NCBI GenBank assembly: GCA_964489955.1
Contig: CAZBAV010000010.1
Span: forward strand, 18,588 to 82,587
Direction: 5' to 3'
DNA: 64,000 nt
DNA from: Leadbetterella sp964489955
Lineage (GTDB): Bacteria > Bacteroidota > Bacteroidia > Cytophagales > Spirosomataceae
This document shows, in pieces, positions 8,414 through 17,244 of the stretch (the first letter of the stretch is position 1; every line of letters starts with the position of its first letter). The notes under the pieces are model-generated. The model did no database searches and was not told the origin of the DNA. It saw only the letters and a program-made list of their open reading frames with translations. Position numbers and translations under genes: made by a program.

Positions 8414-9396
8414 GCTAGTCCGTCGGTTAGGTTATAAGCAAAGATTTTTTCAAGCGTATAATTCTTTAGGTCTTTTTTAGAGAATTGTTTTCCCCAAGCC
8501 ACTCTTTTTCCAGATTGAGCACCTTCTCCGGTTGATCCAAACTCTGCATAAATCACTGTTTTTTCATTGTCTGCATTTCCCCAGTTGTTCCAGCCTTCCG
8601 GTGTTATGTGCTTGTCCATTTCGGTACGAATAAATACGGTTTTAGCATTCGGTCGCCATGGTCTCCCGAGGTATACTTTTTGGGCTTCAGGAGCTGCAAT
8701 GAGTTTACAATCAAAGAATACGAAGCCATAAGCCTGGTTTTCTGATGTGGCGGCAGCTGTGATATATGAATTAGACAAGCTTTTTATGGTACAGGATTGA
8801 AAAACGGATATAGACTTACCGAAAATAAAGTCTGTAGTGCCTTCTATGTAGCAGTTTTCATAGTATTGTCTTGTGTTTTCTTTGGCTACAAAGAGCGTAT
8901 CCTGGTTACCTTTTAAGTTGCAGTTACGGCATACAAAGCGGTCTGCCTCTACATGTAATGCTACCGCCTGGCCAACTCTTCCGGCTGTATTTTCTATGGT
9001 TAGATTCTCTATGATGGTGTTGGGAGCGTCTACCAAAACCGTATAAGATGTATAAGTACTGTATTTATCTTTCCCTGTGGCGTCTTTTGCCCCTTCAGGG
9101 TGTAATTTTCCAGAATAATCATTTCCTGTAATAATCACGCCATCTCTACTTTCGCCAATGATATGAATATTAGGTTTCCAGGATGGAATGACCAATTTTT
9201 CATGATAAGTGCCGTTCTTAATGAACAGTTTAACTCGTACTTGCGAATGGTCTCTAAAAGAGTTTACTGCTTCTTGTATGGTCTTAAAATCACCGCTGCC
9301 ATCTTGAGCCACCGTAAATTGAGTAGGGAAAACCTGCTTTTGAGCCGTAACATTTAGGGCAAGTAAGAAAAGACAGAATGTTAAAAACTTTTGCAT
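8401..9396 (-). CDS. CE8 pectin methylesterase (pectinesterase)
   Basis: This family CE8 enzyme, a right-handed beta-helix, removes methyl esters from homogalacturonan to give galacturonate residues and methanol. The ATG at 9394-9396 is chosen over an in-frame TTG at 9417 because it starts the signal peptide directly. The mature protein begins with FTVAQDGSGDFKTIQEAV. Active-site blocks are all present: RVGQAVALHVEAD, GNQDTLF, the nucleophile block TTDFIFGKS and the substrate-binding LGRPWRP. At about 331 residues it is a normal bacterial length. It is the first enzyme gene after SusD, separated by a hairpin with a T-run, and its end overlaps the following esterase by 13 bases. Confidence 0.96.
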   Translation of the reverse strand: MQKFLTFCLFLLALNVTAQKQVFPTQFTVAQDGSGDFKTIQEAVNSFRDHSQVRVKLFIKNGTYHEKLVIPSWKPNIHIIGESRDGVIITGNDYSGKLHPEGAKDATGKDKYSTYTSYTVLVDAPNTIIENLTIENTAGRVGQAVALHVEADRFVCRNCNLKGNQDTLFVAKENTRQYYENCYIEGTTDFIFGKSISVFQSCTIKSLSNSYITAAATSENQAYGFVFFDCKLIAAPEAQKVYLGRPWRPNAKTVFIRTEMDKHITPEGWNNWGNADNEKTVIYAEFGSTGEGAQSGKRVAWGKQFSKKDLKNYTLEKIFAYNLTDGLAWLK

Positions 9397-9426
9397 TGTA
9401 ACTTGTTTTAAATTCAATATTAGAAA

Positions 9427-9457
9427 AATACGAGGGGGAATATCCCCCTCACGTATT
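9427..9457 (-). terminator. Terminator-like hairpin between SusD and the pectin enzymes
   Basis: The core GAGGGGG / CCCCCTC (9432-9438 with 9444-9450) is a perfect 7-bp GC-rich stem with a 5-base loop, extended by AATAC/GTATT pairs across a small bulge. Read on the minus strand it is followed by TTTTTCT. It lies 16 bases after the SusD stop and about 30 bases before the methylesterase start. A partial terminator or mRNA-stability hairpin would give more SusC/SusD than enzyme. Confidence 0.7.
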
Positions 9458-9473
9458 CCAACTATTAATTACC

Positions 9474-11153
9474 TCAGTTGTACCCAGGATTTTGGATAAA
9501 CTCACTTTTATTTTGAAGGACATCAATTTCTACCCTAGGTATTGGCCTAACGGTATGAAAATCCTTGATGTTCTTCGCTGCGTCAGGATTAAACTTAGTT
9601 ACTCTTTCTACTAGTTTTCCTGTACGCTTCAGGTCAAACCAACGCATTTGCTCGCCTACAAACTCCCTTGCTCTTTCATCTAATAAGAAATCAAGAGTGA
9701 TTTGCTGTGCTGTAACTTCCATCTCGGTTTGTTTGCCTGACACAGCAGCACGTCTTCTTACTGCATTTACAAATTGGGCAGCTGCTGCATTGTTGCCTTG
9801 ATTCATGGCAGCTTCGGCTGCTATTAAATACATTTCTGAAACTCTAAATACAAATGCATCACGCTTGCTATTCACAACATCACGCGTAGAGCGAGATGGG
9901 TCATTAAACTTCCACAATGCCGGGAATCTCCATCTCGGAATAGTGGGTGTCCCATTTGATTCATAAATAGAGTTGATATCATAAATCTCATACGGTTTTG
10001 AGTCTTTAACTGCTTGCGAAACGGGTTGCTTAGAAACCACAGCTACCGTGTCTCCCAATTTCATGTTCGGCTTTAAGTTAGGAGCGTTATTAGCCCACCA
10101 AACTGTTCTGAAACTACCGTGGAAACGAGAGTCTTTGGTCTCATCATATAAGTCTACGAGATGCTTAGATGGCATGTATTGTATCAAAGGGCGTCCGGTG
10201 TCTAAGTCGTATGTCCAACCATCTAAGCCAACAAAATTTGGCAGATACAATAAATGTCCGTGGTTTCCTCCTTCCCAAAGCCAAAAGAAGCCCAGGTCAT
10301 CGTACCTTCCGTAATCATTTAGTGTATTGTTTTCAGAATAGTTTACAAACCAGATTACCTCTTTGTTTGTGCTGCCATTGCTGTTGTCTATATCCCAGAT
10401 AGAGCTGAAATTGTCTGCCAGTTTGTACTCATAACTTTTTATTATTTTATCTGCCAGTGCCTGGGCTTCGGCATTTTTACCACGAGTAAGATAAATTCGA
10501 GCTAAGAATGCTTCCGCTGCCGGTAAAGTTACACGCCCGCCCTGGGGCGAAACAACCCCTGCCAAGCCTTTGGTTGCTGCCTCTAAGTCACTTATGATTA
10601 AATCATAAATCTTATCTACAGATTCCCTTGTAGCTGTGGTTTCTGGACCTGTGGTCTCCTGGGTGCGGAGAGGAATGGCTCCAAAAGTTTCTACCAGATG
10701 ATAGTAATAAAAGGCTCGTAGAAATCTCACTTCACCTTCACGGACAGTTTTAAGGTTATCTGTTAAGGGAGAGTCTTTTATTCTGTTTATGGCTGTATTA
10801 CACGCATTAATTCCACGGTAAAAACTTTTCCAGGCGAAGAGCAAACCGCCTTCTGTGGCCTGCAGGTTATTATTATAATCATAATACGGATAAGAGCTAT
10901 TGGCAGTGTTACCAAAAAGCATTTCATCTGTTCCTGCTTCGGTTAATAGATGGCCTATTACTTTTCCATACCAAATGCGGGTGGGTGCGTAAGTAGAGTT
11001 CACCAAACCCTCTATACCTTCTTCGGTTTTATAGAATCCGTCGGCAGTAACGGTGTTCCTGTTGTTTTCGGTTAAGAAATCTGAACAGGACTGCAGAACC
11101 ATAGTTCCACCTAATGACAATATTATCGCTATATTCTTTAATGTCTTTTTCAT
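9474..11153 (-). CDS. SusD/RagB-family glycan-binding outer-membrane lipoprotein
   Basis: This surface lipoprotein forms the lid of the SusC/SusD glycan importer. The 559 residues begin with a lipoprotein signal (lipobox LQSC, Cys at about 23). TPR-like helices follow, including VREGEVRFLRAFYYYHLVETFG, typical of the SusD N-terminal domain. The C-terminal RagB/SusD domain includes FRVSEMYLIAAEA and the ending PIPRVEIDVLQNKSEF. It lies 13 bases after the SusC stop and is surely cotranscribed with it. The pectin enzymes downstream suggest pectin oligosaccharides as ligand (inference). Confidence 0.96.
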   Translation of the reverse strand: MKKTLKNIAIILSLGGTMVLQSCSDFLTENNRNTVTADGFYKTEEGIEGLVNSTYAPTRIWYGKVIGHLLTEAGTDEMLFGNTANSSYPYYDYNNNLQATEGGLLFAWKSFYRGINACNTAINRIKDSPLTDNLKTVREGEVRFLRAFYYYHLVETFGAIPLRTQETTGPETTATRESVDKIYDLIISDLEAATKGLAGVVSPQGGRVTLPAAEAFLARIYLTRGKNAEAQALADKIIKSYEYKLADNFSSIWDIDNSNGSTNKEVIWFVNYSENNTLNDYGRYDDLGFFWLWEGGNHGHLLYLPNFVGLDGWTYDLDTGRPLIQYMPSKHLVDLYDETKDSRFHGSFRTVWWANNAPNLKPNMKLGDTVAVVSKQPVSQAVKDSKPYEIYDINSIYESNGTPTIPRWRFPALWKFNDPSRSTRDVVNSKRDAFVFRVSEMYLIAAEAAMNQGNNAAAAQFVNAVRRRAAVSGKQTEMEVTAQQITLDFLLDERAREFVGEQMRWFDLKRTGKLVERVTKFNPDAAKNIKDFHTVRPIPRVEIDVLQNKSEFIQNPGYN

Positions 11154-11166
11154 GATATCCTATTCT

Positions 11167-14100
11167 TTAAAAACTTACATTTAAACCAAAAACCAATTGG
11201 CGTGTTAATGGGAAATCTACTGAACCGCCTCTTTCCGGGTCATAGTCCTTAATCTTACTGAACGTGGCAAAGTTTTTGGCAGTAGAATAAAGTGTAACAT
11301 TGCTTAAAGGCAGGTTACCCCATGCTTTTTTAGGCAAAGAATAACTTAAACGGATGTCCTTTATTTTCCAGAATGATCCATCGGCATATCTAAGGGTAGA
11401 TATGTACTGCTCTGTACGGTTAATATGTGGCCTTGGATAAGCATTCGTAGGGTTCTCAGGAGTCCAGTAATCTACTACTGCTGCGGTATGATTGGCATAA
11501 AAATAGCCTAAATAATCACTAGCTATCATCTGGCCAATTCTGGCATACACCATCACAGAAAGTGAGAAGTTTCCAAGAGTGAAGTTGTTGGTAATACCTC
11601 CAGCCCATTTTGGATTGGCTTGACCAAGTACTACACGGTCATCACTAGCAGTAATTAGGCCATCTCCATTTTGGTCTTTTACCTTTAGTTCTCCTGGTAC
11701 TTTACTAAACTTAGCGGCCTCTTCAGCTTCATTAAGCTGCCAAACGCCTATTTTTTGGAAGTCATAAAAGACACTTAGCGGTTTTCCTACAAACCAGCTT
11801 TTAGAAACGTCGTCTCCCCCAACACTAAGCTCTACGATTTCTTCATTAAAAGTAGCGAAGTTAAAATCTGTGCTCCATTGGAACTTCGGACGGTCTATGT
11901 TTCTCGTACTTATAATTAAATCGAGACCTCTGGTCTTGGTTTTACCGACGTTTGCCACAGTAGTGCTATAGCCAGTAAGTGATGGAAGAATACGATCCAT
12001 TAAAAGGTCTTTGGTACGGGTCTGATAAATGTCTAATGTACCTGTGACTTTGTTTTTAAGTAAAGCAAAGTCTAAACCGAAGTTAAGAGAAGCTGTTTTT
12101 TCCCAAGAAAGGTCTTTGTTTGCCAGTAATTTAGGCCAATATCCGAATGCCGGGTTTTCATCCCAAGAATAAGCCACTCTGGCAAGTCCGCCTTGAGTTT
12201 GGTACGGCGATATAGCACTGTTACCGGATATACCGTAACTTGCTCTAAGTTTTAACTCGTTCAGCCATTTGGAGGTACCTGCCATAAAAGGTTCGTCTAA
12301 GATACGCCATGCCACAGCTGCCGACGGGAAGTATGCCCATTTGTTACCATCTGCCAATACAGAAGCTCCATCTGCCCTCAGTGAGGCCGTTAAGAAGTAT
12401 TTGTCATTATACTTATAGTTAACCCTTCCGAAATACGACTCAAGCGAACTCTCTGTTAGGCTACTGGTTATATAAATATCCCTTGTGTTGGTTCCTAAAT
12501 TATAGAAGAGGGCAGTAGAAAACGGCTGGTCTTTTCCTTCTCCTGAAAAACTTACAAAACGGTTGCTGATCATACTTGAACCGAGCATAGAATTTAAGGA
12601 ATGCCTACCTTTGTTAAGGTTATGGGTAAGTACATTTTCCCAAGTCCAGCCCTGGCTTTTTCTATCCAGAAGAGATGACCTTGAGTAACCACTGTTTACG
12701 CCTGACTGTGTAGAGTTTTTACCTTCAAATATTCCCTGTTGACTATTATTTATGTCTATACCAAAGCTGGAACGGAATGTTAGGTTTTTAACAATGTTCC
12801 ATTCTGCAAAGCCCAACATAAATATACGGCTACTCTTAGTGAGGTTATAATAGTTTTCAGTAGACTCATCCAGGAGTGGGTTAAAAGCGAATGAACCCGG
12901 GAACGGATAGGTGGCAATACTACCATCTTCATTGTAAGGATCGGCCAGAGGATTATTTTTAATGAGGTTCCAGAAACTGGTATTCCTTCTTTGCTGATTA
13001 GAGACATTAAAGTTAATTACTGCACCTATGTTTAAGTTATTAAGTACTTTGTGATCCAGGTTTAAATGTTGTACAAAACGGTCTAATTGGTCATGTAACA
13101 GTAATCCCTTTTCTTTAAAGTACTCACTAGAAAGCCTGAACTTGGTCTTTTCTCCACCACCAGATATAGCAAAATGATTGTTTTGCACACTTCCATCATG
13201 AATCATCAGGTCTGCCCAGTTGGTATTTACACCTCTGTTGATATTGTCCATGTACGCATTAAAAATCTTTGGGTCATCAGCAGGGCTATTCCATAAGCCG
13301 GCAGCACGATTTGCTTCACGGGTTAGTGCTATAAATTGCTCTCCATCAGTTACATGTTGGTAACGGGTAAGTTGGTTTACACCAAAGTAATTGTTAAACT
13401 CCACTTTAGTTTTTCCTGGTTTACCACTCTTTGTAGTAATCAGGATTACTCCATTAGCTCCTCTTGATCCATAAATGGCCGTAGAGGACGCGTCTTTCAG
13501 TACTTCTATAGATGCAATATCATTTGGATTAATGTCTATATAGGAGCCATACTGTATACCATCTACCAAGATTAATGGTTGATTGGAAGCGTTAAGAGAA
13601 CGGTTTCCTCTTATGTTAAAATTCAAACCTGCTCCCGTTTCTCCGCTACTTCTTGTTAAATCCATACCTGCCACACGTCCCTGAAGAGCCTCTAAAGCAT
13701 TGGTTACAGGAGTGGCCGTAATTTGTGCCTCTTTTATAGATACGACTGAACCTGTCAGATCCCGTTTTTGTACCTGACCGTATCCCACCACTACCACTTC
13801 ATCAAAGAGGTTATTGTCTGGGTGCATTTGTACGTTTAGCACAGTTTGGTTACCTACTGTTTTTTCTACACTTTTATATCCAAGGAAGTTGTAAACCAAA
13901 ACAGTTTCCTGATTAGGTACTTCTATTGTGTATTCTCCTTTCTCATTGGTAGCTATTCCTCTGGTGGTACCTTTTAAAATTACGCTTACGCCTGGTAAGG
14001 GAAGGTTTGCTTCATCTGTGATTTTACCCGTTACTTTAATAGGGTCTAGGTAGGGCTCTATCTGACTTAATATGATATGTTTGTCTTTTACTTCATACTT

Positions 14101-14418
14101 CAGGTTTAAAGGAACCAATAGTTTTTCAAGTGCTTTTCCAACTGTGGTGTGGATAAGAAAAATGGAAACTTTACGGTCACTTTCTATTAAATTAGAGCTG
14201 TAGACAAATTGGGCATCAGACTGTTTCTCAATGTTTTTGAGTACCTCTTTGACATCTTTGTCTTCTATCCGTATATTAATGTATTTGTCCAGTACACTCT
14301 GTCCTTTGCTGGTATGGGCAAAAGAACTAAGTATAACGCTAGTAATAAGACAGATTTGGTAGAAGGTAAATTTCATTATTTTCCAAACTGAATGATAGAT
14401 TAGATAATTTTTTTTCAT
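11167..14418 (-). CDS. SusC-type TonB-dependent transporter with STN signalling domain
   Basis: This 1083-residue outer-membrane transporter is probably for pectin oligosaccharides. Domain order is an N-terminal extension and signal region (about 1-40), STN domain (about 45-112), carboxypeptidase-regulatory-like domain (about 130-205, GKITDEANLPLPGVSVILKG), plug (about 210-330, with DEVVVVGYGQVQKRDLTGSV, RGNRSLNASNQPLILVDGI and YGSRGANGVILITTKSG), then a 22-strand barrel ending in FGLNVSF. The start at 14418 is used; an internal ATG at 14376 also precedes a signal-peptide-like stretch. FecR and sigma genes lie directly upstream, which fits the STN domain. This is the first receptor gene of the pectin operon. 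Confidence 0.96.
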   Translation of the reverse strand: MKKNYLIYHSVWKIMKFTFYQICLITSVILSSFAHTSKGQSVLDKYINIRIEDKDVKEVLKNIEKQSDAQFVYSSNLIESDRKVSIFLIHTTVGKALEKLLVPLNLKYEVKDKHIILSQIEPYLDPIKVTGKITDEANLPLPGVSVILKGTTRGIATNEKGEYTIEVPNQETVLVYNFLGYKSVEKTVGNQTVLNVQMHPDNNLFDEVVVVGYGQVQKRDLTGSVVSIKEAQITATPVTNALEALQGRVAGMDLTRSSGETGAGLNFNIRGNRSLNASNQPLILVDGIQYGSYIDINPNDIASIEVLKDASSTAIYGSRGANGVILITTKSGKPGKTKVEFNNYFGVNQLTRYQHVTDGEQFIALTREANRAAGLWNSPADDPKIFNAYMDNINRGVNTNWADLMIHDGSVQNNHFAISGGGEKTKFRLSSEYFKEKGLLLHDQLDRFVQHLNLDHKVLNNLNIGAVINFNVSNQQRRNTSFWNLIKNNPLADPYNEDGSIATYPFPGSFAFNPLLDESTENYYNLTKSSRIFMLGFAEWNIVKNLTFRSSFGIDINNSQQGIFEGKNSTQSGVNSGYSRSSLLDRKSQGWTWENVLTHNLNKGRHSLNSMLGSSMISNRFVSFSGEGKDQPFSTALFYNLGTNTRDIYITSSLTESSLESYFGRVNYKYNDKYFLTASLRADGASVLADGNKWAYFPSAAVAWRILDEPFMAGTSKWLNELKLRASYGISGNSAISPYQTQGGLARVAYSWDENPAFGYWPKLLANKDLSWEKTASLNFGLDFALLKNKVTGTLDIYQTRTKDLLMDRILPSLTGYSTTVANVGKTKTRGLDLIISTRNIDRPKFQWSTDFNFATFNEEIVELSVGGDDVSKSWFVGKPLSVFYDFQKIGVWQLNEAEEAAKFSKVPGELKVKDQNGDGLITASDDRVVLGQANPKWAGGITNNFTLGNFSLSVMVYARIGQMIASDYLGYFYANHTAAVVDYWTPENPTNAYPRPHINRTEQYISTLRYADGSFWKIKDIRLSYSLPKKAWGNLPLSNVTLYSTAKNFATFSKIKDYDPERGGSVDFPLTRQLVFGLNVSF

Positions 14419-14490
14419 AGAATTGTAAGGTTAAAATTTCAACGATTTTGACTTTTGACCCATTTTCCCGCCAAGGTATGGGTTAACTCT

Positions 14491-14519
14491 GAGCCGGTAG
14501 ACCGCCAAGTTGCCGGCTC
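14491..14519. promoter_or_regulatory. Hairpin in the FecR-SusC intergenic region
   Basis: GAGCCGG (14491-14497) pairs with CCGGCTC (14513-14519), followed on the plus strand by eight or more T. Plus-strand termination makes little sense because genes on both sides run minus, so it is more likely a structure in the SusC 5' leader, or a stop for antisense transcripts. CCGCCAAG occurs twice here (14468-14475 and 14502-14509). Confidence 0.5.
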
Positions 14520-14558
14520 TTTTTTTTAGGTTGCTTGTTTTTTTACATAGGCTTTGTT

Positions 14559-15644
14559 TTAACATCCATTACTTCGTACATATATTTTGTTCTTATCTAT
14601 TGTGTAGCTTGATTGGGTTGCTTTGCAAATAAGCTCAAGTTTGGTTAAGAGGGGTTCATCTGACAAAGTGGCCGTTAAAGAGCAGTTTCCTAGTTTCTCC
14701 ATGTCATAGACAATCTCTATAGGGTAGTACTTTTCTAGTAGAGCAAACACATCTTTTATTTTTGTATCTTCAAATATCTGAATTGGCACGTAATCATTTT
14801 TTATAGCAGGAAGAACTGTGATTTTATCGTGAATTGTGTTGTTAAGTTTTCTTTCAGAGTACGACGCTTCTTCGCCGGGTGTAATTACAATACCCTCCAA
14901 ATCAGCCTGCTGCAAGTTTTTATTGGTTTCTGGATTGGCAGATAAGTATACTGCTACTTTGCCTGTCTTTACCGTTAGTTTTGCTTCTGCAGTTTGGTCA
15001 TCCGTATTTATGAAAAAACTTGTGCCTAGTACTTTTGCTGTAAGTTGGTTGGCTCTTACTATAAATGGTTTGTTTTTATTTGGTGTTATTTCAAAGAATC
15101 CATTTCCCGTAAAAACAACTTCTCTGATATTTTCCCCAAAGGTTTTTGGGTAGGTTATCTTTCCACCTTTTTGGATTATTACAGAACTTCTATCCGGAAG
15201 ATTTACAAGTAATGGGGTTTCACTATCGTTTTGTAATTCCACTAGGTCGGAGCCGGCTTGTTTTACATGTGTTTCGTATGTGGTAGTCGGCAGATTTTTA
15301 TTTAGGAAAAAATAGTAACTGCTGCCGATAAGCAGGAGAGTGGCTGCGGCCGTGAACCAGTATCGCCAAGTGCCTTTTCTGTTGTTTGACCTGATAGTGT
15401 CAAAAATAGCCTTCTTTACTTCTTGTGCATCGGTATCGGATATAGGGTTTATTTGCCCCACATATAAAATTAATTGACGGGCTTGTTGTACGTCTTCACT
15501 TTTAAATGGAAAGGTATCTAACCAGTTGTTCCAAAAGTACGAATACAAATCCTGTTTCAATAAATTCTGTNNNNNNNNNNCCCATTTTACAAAGTAGGGG
15601 TCTTGTGCTAGTTCCTCTGGTGAGTAGTTTATGTAGTCTTTCAT
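14559..15644 (-). CDS. FecR-family anti-sigma factor (contains assembly gap)
   Basis: This inner-membrane anti-sigma factor couples the SusC at 11167-14418 to the ECF sigma at 15955-16530. The N-terminal cytoplasmic part includes YSPEELAQDPYFVKW; a membrane segment follows at about 93-112 (WRYWFTAAATLLLIGSSYYF). The periplasmic FecR domain is at about 145-245 (NGFFEITPNKNKPFIV, KVLGTSFFINTDD), and a DUF4974-like domain closes the protein (about 285-358). Ten N at 15571-15580 fall after FVKW. The frame is kept across them, so the true gap length is 1 plus a multiple of 3; a single T would give FVKWVQN, which fits the family. With 361 residues as written it is of normal length. Confidence 0.93.
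   Translation of the reverse strand: MKDYINYSPEELAQDPYFVKWXXXXQNLLKQDLYSYFWNNWLDTFPFKSEDVQQARQLILYVGQINPISDTDAQEVKKAIFDTIRSNNRKGTWRYWFTAAATLLLIGSSYYFFLNKNLPTTTYETHVKQAGSDLVELQNDSETPLLVNLPDRSSVIIQKGGKITYPKTFGENIREVVFTGNGFFEITPNKNKPFIVRANQLTAKVLGTSFFINTDDQTAEAKLTVKTGKVAVYLSANPETNKNLQQADLEGIVITPGEEASYSERKLNNTIHDKITVLPAIKNDYVPIQIFEDTKIKDVFALLEKYYPIEIVYDMEKLGNCSLTATLSDEPLLTKLELICKATQSSYTIDKNKIYVRSNGC
15571..15580. other. Assembly gap (10 N) inside FecR
   Basis: The gap placeholder falls within codons of the FecR N-terminal region. Flanking bases are CTGT and CCCA and do not overlap. The frame needs a true length of 1, 4, 7 or 10 and so on. Confidence 0.95.
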
Positions 15645-15954
15645 TCTTTTTGTATAAATGGATGAAATTTTTGCACCATTTATAGTATAGAGTCAGACTT
15701 CTAATTTTACTACTATAAGAAATTGCTTTTTTTTTAGAATTTTTATTGAAATACTTATTCAGTGCTTAAAAATGATCAGTTCTTGTACTAATCAATATCT
15801 TTATAAGCAGGAGGTTAGTAAATAAGTATAGTATGTACGTGTTAGTATTTTATCCTGATTAATGAAAATCGGAATGCAGGTTGCTTTTGTATATTTATTG
15901 TAACTAACGATAAGGAAGCTAATGCCAGAAGGTTAATTATTTATATGCTGAGTT
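15645..15954. other. Intergenic region between sigma and FecR genes
   Basis: These 310 AT-rich bases lie between the sigma stop and the FecR start, both on the minus strand. No coding potential or hairpin terminator was recognised. The region probably contains a separate FecR promoter. Confidence 0.5.
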
Positions 15955-16530
15955 TTATCCCAAGAAAAGGAAAAGTATAATTACTGGTAATTTCTTTATA
16001 AGCTTCCGAAGCTTAATTAAGGCATTCTGAAGGGTGTTGGCAACGGTCTGCTCCTTAAGATTAAGGATTTTTGCTATTTCCTTTATTTTTAGATTACTAT
16101 AGTACTTCAGAGATATTATTTCGCGTTCTCTCCCACTTAAATTCTCCATAGATTTCTGCAGGACAGACTCCTGGTGTTCTTGGGCTTCCTGTAAACACCA
16201 TTCAGCTTCTTTAGAATCAGTATCACCATATTCTATAGCAAAACTATAATTCGTTTGTCCGCCATTTATATTTTTTATCACAGCTCGCTTAACCGAGCTG
16301 TAGAGATAAAACTTTACTTGTACATCTTGAGCCAAATTGGAGCGGTAATGCCATAAATCAACAAATACATCTTGCACTGCATCCTTTGCCAAATTCTTAT
16401 CTAGAGATATGGTATATGCATAGCTGATGAGTTTCTTGCCAAATATATCAAACAGAGATTCTAATGATGCTTGGTCTCCATTAATCAATTTTTGCCATAA
16501 GGCTAAGGAATATGCAGAGTCATTTTCCAT
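15955..16530 (-). CDS. ECF (RpoE-like) RNA polymerase sigma factor
   Basis: This 191-residue ECF sigma factor has region 2 at about 18-85 (AKDAVQDVFVDLWHY) and region 4 at about 125-175 (LSGREREIISLKYYSNLKIKEIAKILNL, the helix-turn-helix). It stands first in the sigma-FecR-SusC-SusD series and is expected to direct transcription of the pectin locus when the SusC senses its ligand. The C-terminus ends in a hydrophobic tail (LPVIILFLFLG) that is unusual for a soluble sigma factor and might help membrane association (inference). Its start is the ATG at 16528-16530. Confidence 0.94.
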   Translation of the reverse strand: MENDSAYSLALWQKLINGDQASLESLFDIFGKKLISYAYTISLDKNLAKDAVQDVFVDLWHYRSNLAQDVQVKFYLYSSVKRAVIKNINGGQTNYSFAIEYGDTDSKEAEWCLQEAQEHQESVLQKSMENLSGREREIISLKYYSNLKIKEIAKILNLKEQTVANTLQNALIKLRKLIKKLPVIILFLFLG

Positions 16531-16836
16531 TTAATATTTAAGGTAATAATAGATAGTAGCAATATTCTTATTCTTAAAAATAGGGTTTATAGGGCTTTTG
16601 TTTTTCCTATTTTATATAAGAATAGTTACATAACAAATATAGGAATCTGTTTTTCCTGTTTACAAACCTAAGGCTGAATAAATTAACGGTAACGTTATCG
16701 GACTGTAATGGAGGACAATACTGCTAATCTGCTGAGTTTGCTTTTTGGAGCTTTTTACTTTTTCTAATGCTAGGAAACTATAATTTCATTTGTAGTTTAT
16801 TATTTCCAGCGGTCTTAGAAGAGAGCTTTTTGAATT
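16531..16836. other. Intergenic region upstream of sigma gene
   Basis: These 306 bases between two minus-strand genes have no coding signal. They should hold the promoter of the ECF sigma gene and the 3' end of the small membrane-protein transcript. No convincing terminator or promoter was found. Confidence 0.45.
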
Positions 16837-17244
16837 TTAAGCGTTATGGACTTTTTGAGTTCTATTAGAAATTAGGAACTCAAAGTAAACTAAGATTGCA
16901 ATTAATACTATTTCGGCGAATAAGTATATTTTCCCGAATGGAGTTATTGACGCAGAACTATATATGACGTAGAGTGTGATAGAAATGTAGCTTAAATTTA
17001 ACAAACCCAGTATAAAGAAGATAGGTCTCCAAGAGGATCGTACTAAAAAATAGATTGATAGTGAACAGAATAGGACTATGACGGCACTAACAGACAATAA
17101 ACTCAATTCTGATTTTGATAAGCCAAAAAGCTGACTAAAGTTTCTTACAAAGGAGTTTAATAGGATGTTTGTTAATACAGCTCCTACAGCATCTACGAGG
17201 AGTAAACGCTTTGGGTTTTCAAGGACGTATAATTTAATGGTCAT
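16837..17244 (-). CDS. Small four-helix membrane protein of unknown function
   Basis: I do not recognise this 135-residue protein. It shows four hydrophobic helices at about 14-34, 45-68, 72-92 and 104-126, separated by short loops, and a basic C-terminal end (NRTQKVHNA). The start is the ATG at 17242-17244. It stands alone on the minus strand, about 400 bases from the next upstream gene. The composition looks like a genuine integral inner-membrane protein, but nothing in the context suggests its role. Confidence 0.7.
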   Translation of the reverse strand: MTIKLYVLENPKRLLLVDAVGAVLTNILLNSFVRNFSQLFGLSKSELSLLSVSAVIVLFCSLSIYFLVRSSWRPIFFILGLLNLSYISITLYVIYSSASITPFGKIYLFAEIVLIAILVYFEFLISNRTQKVHNA

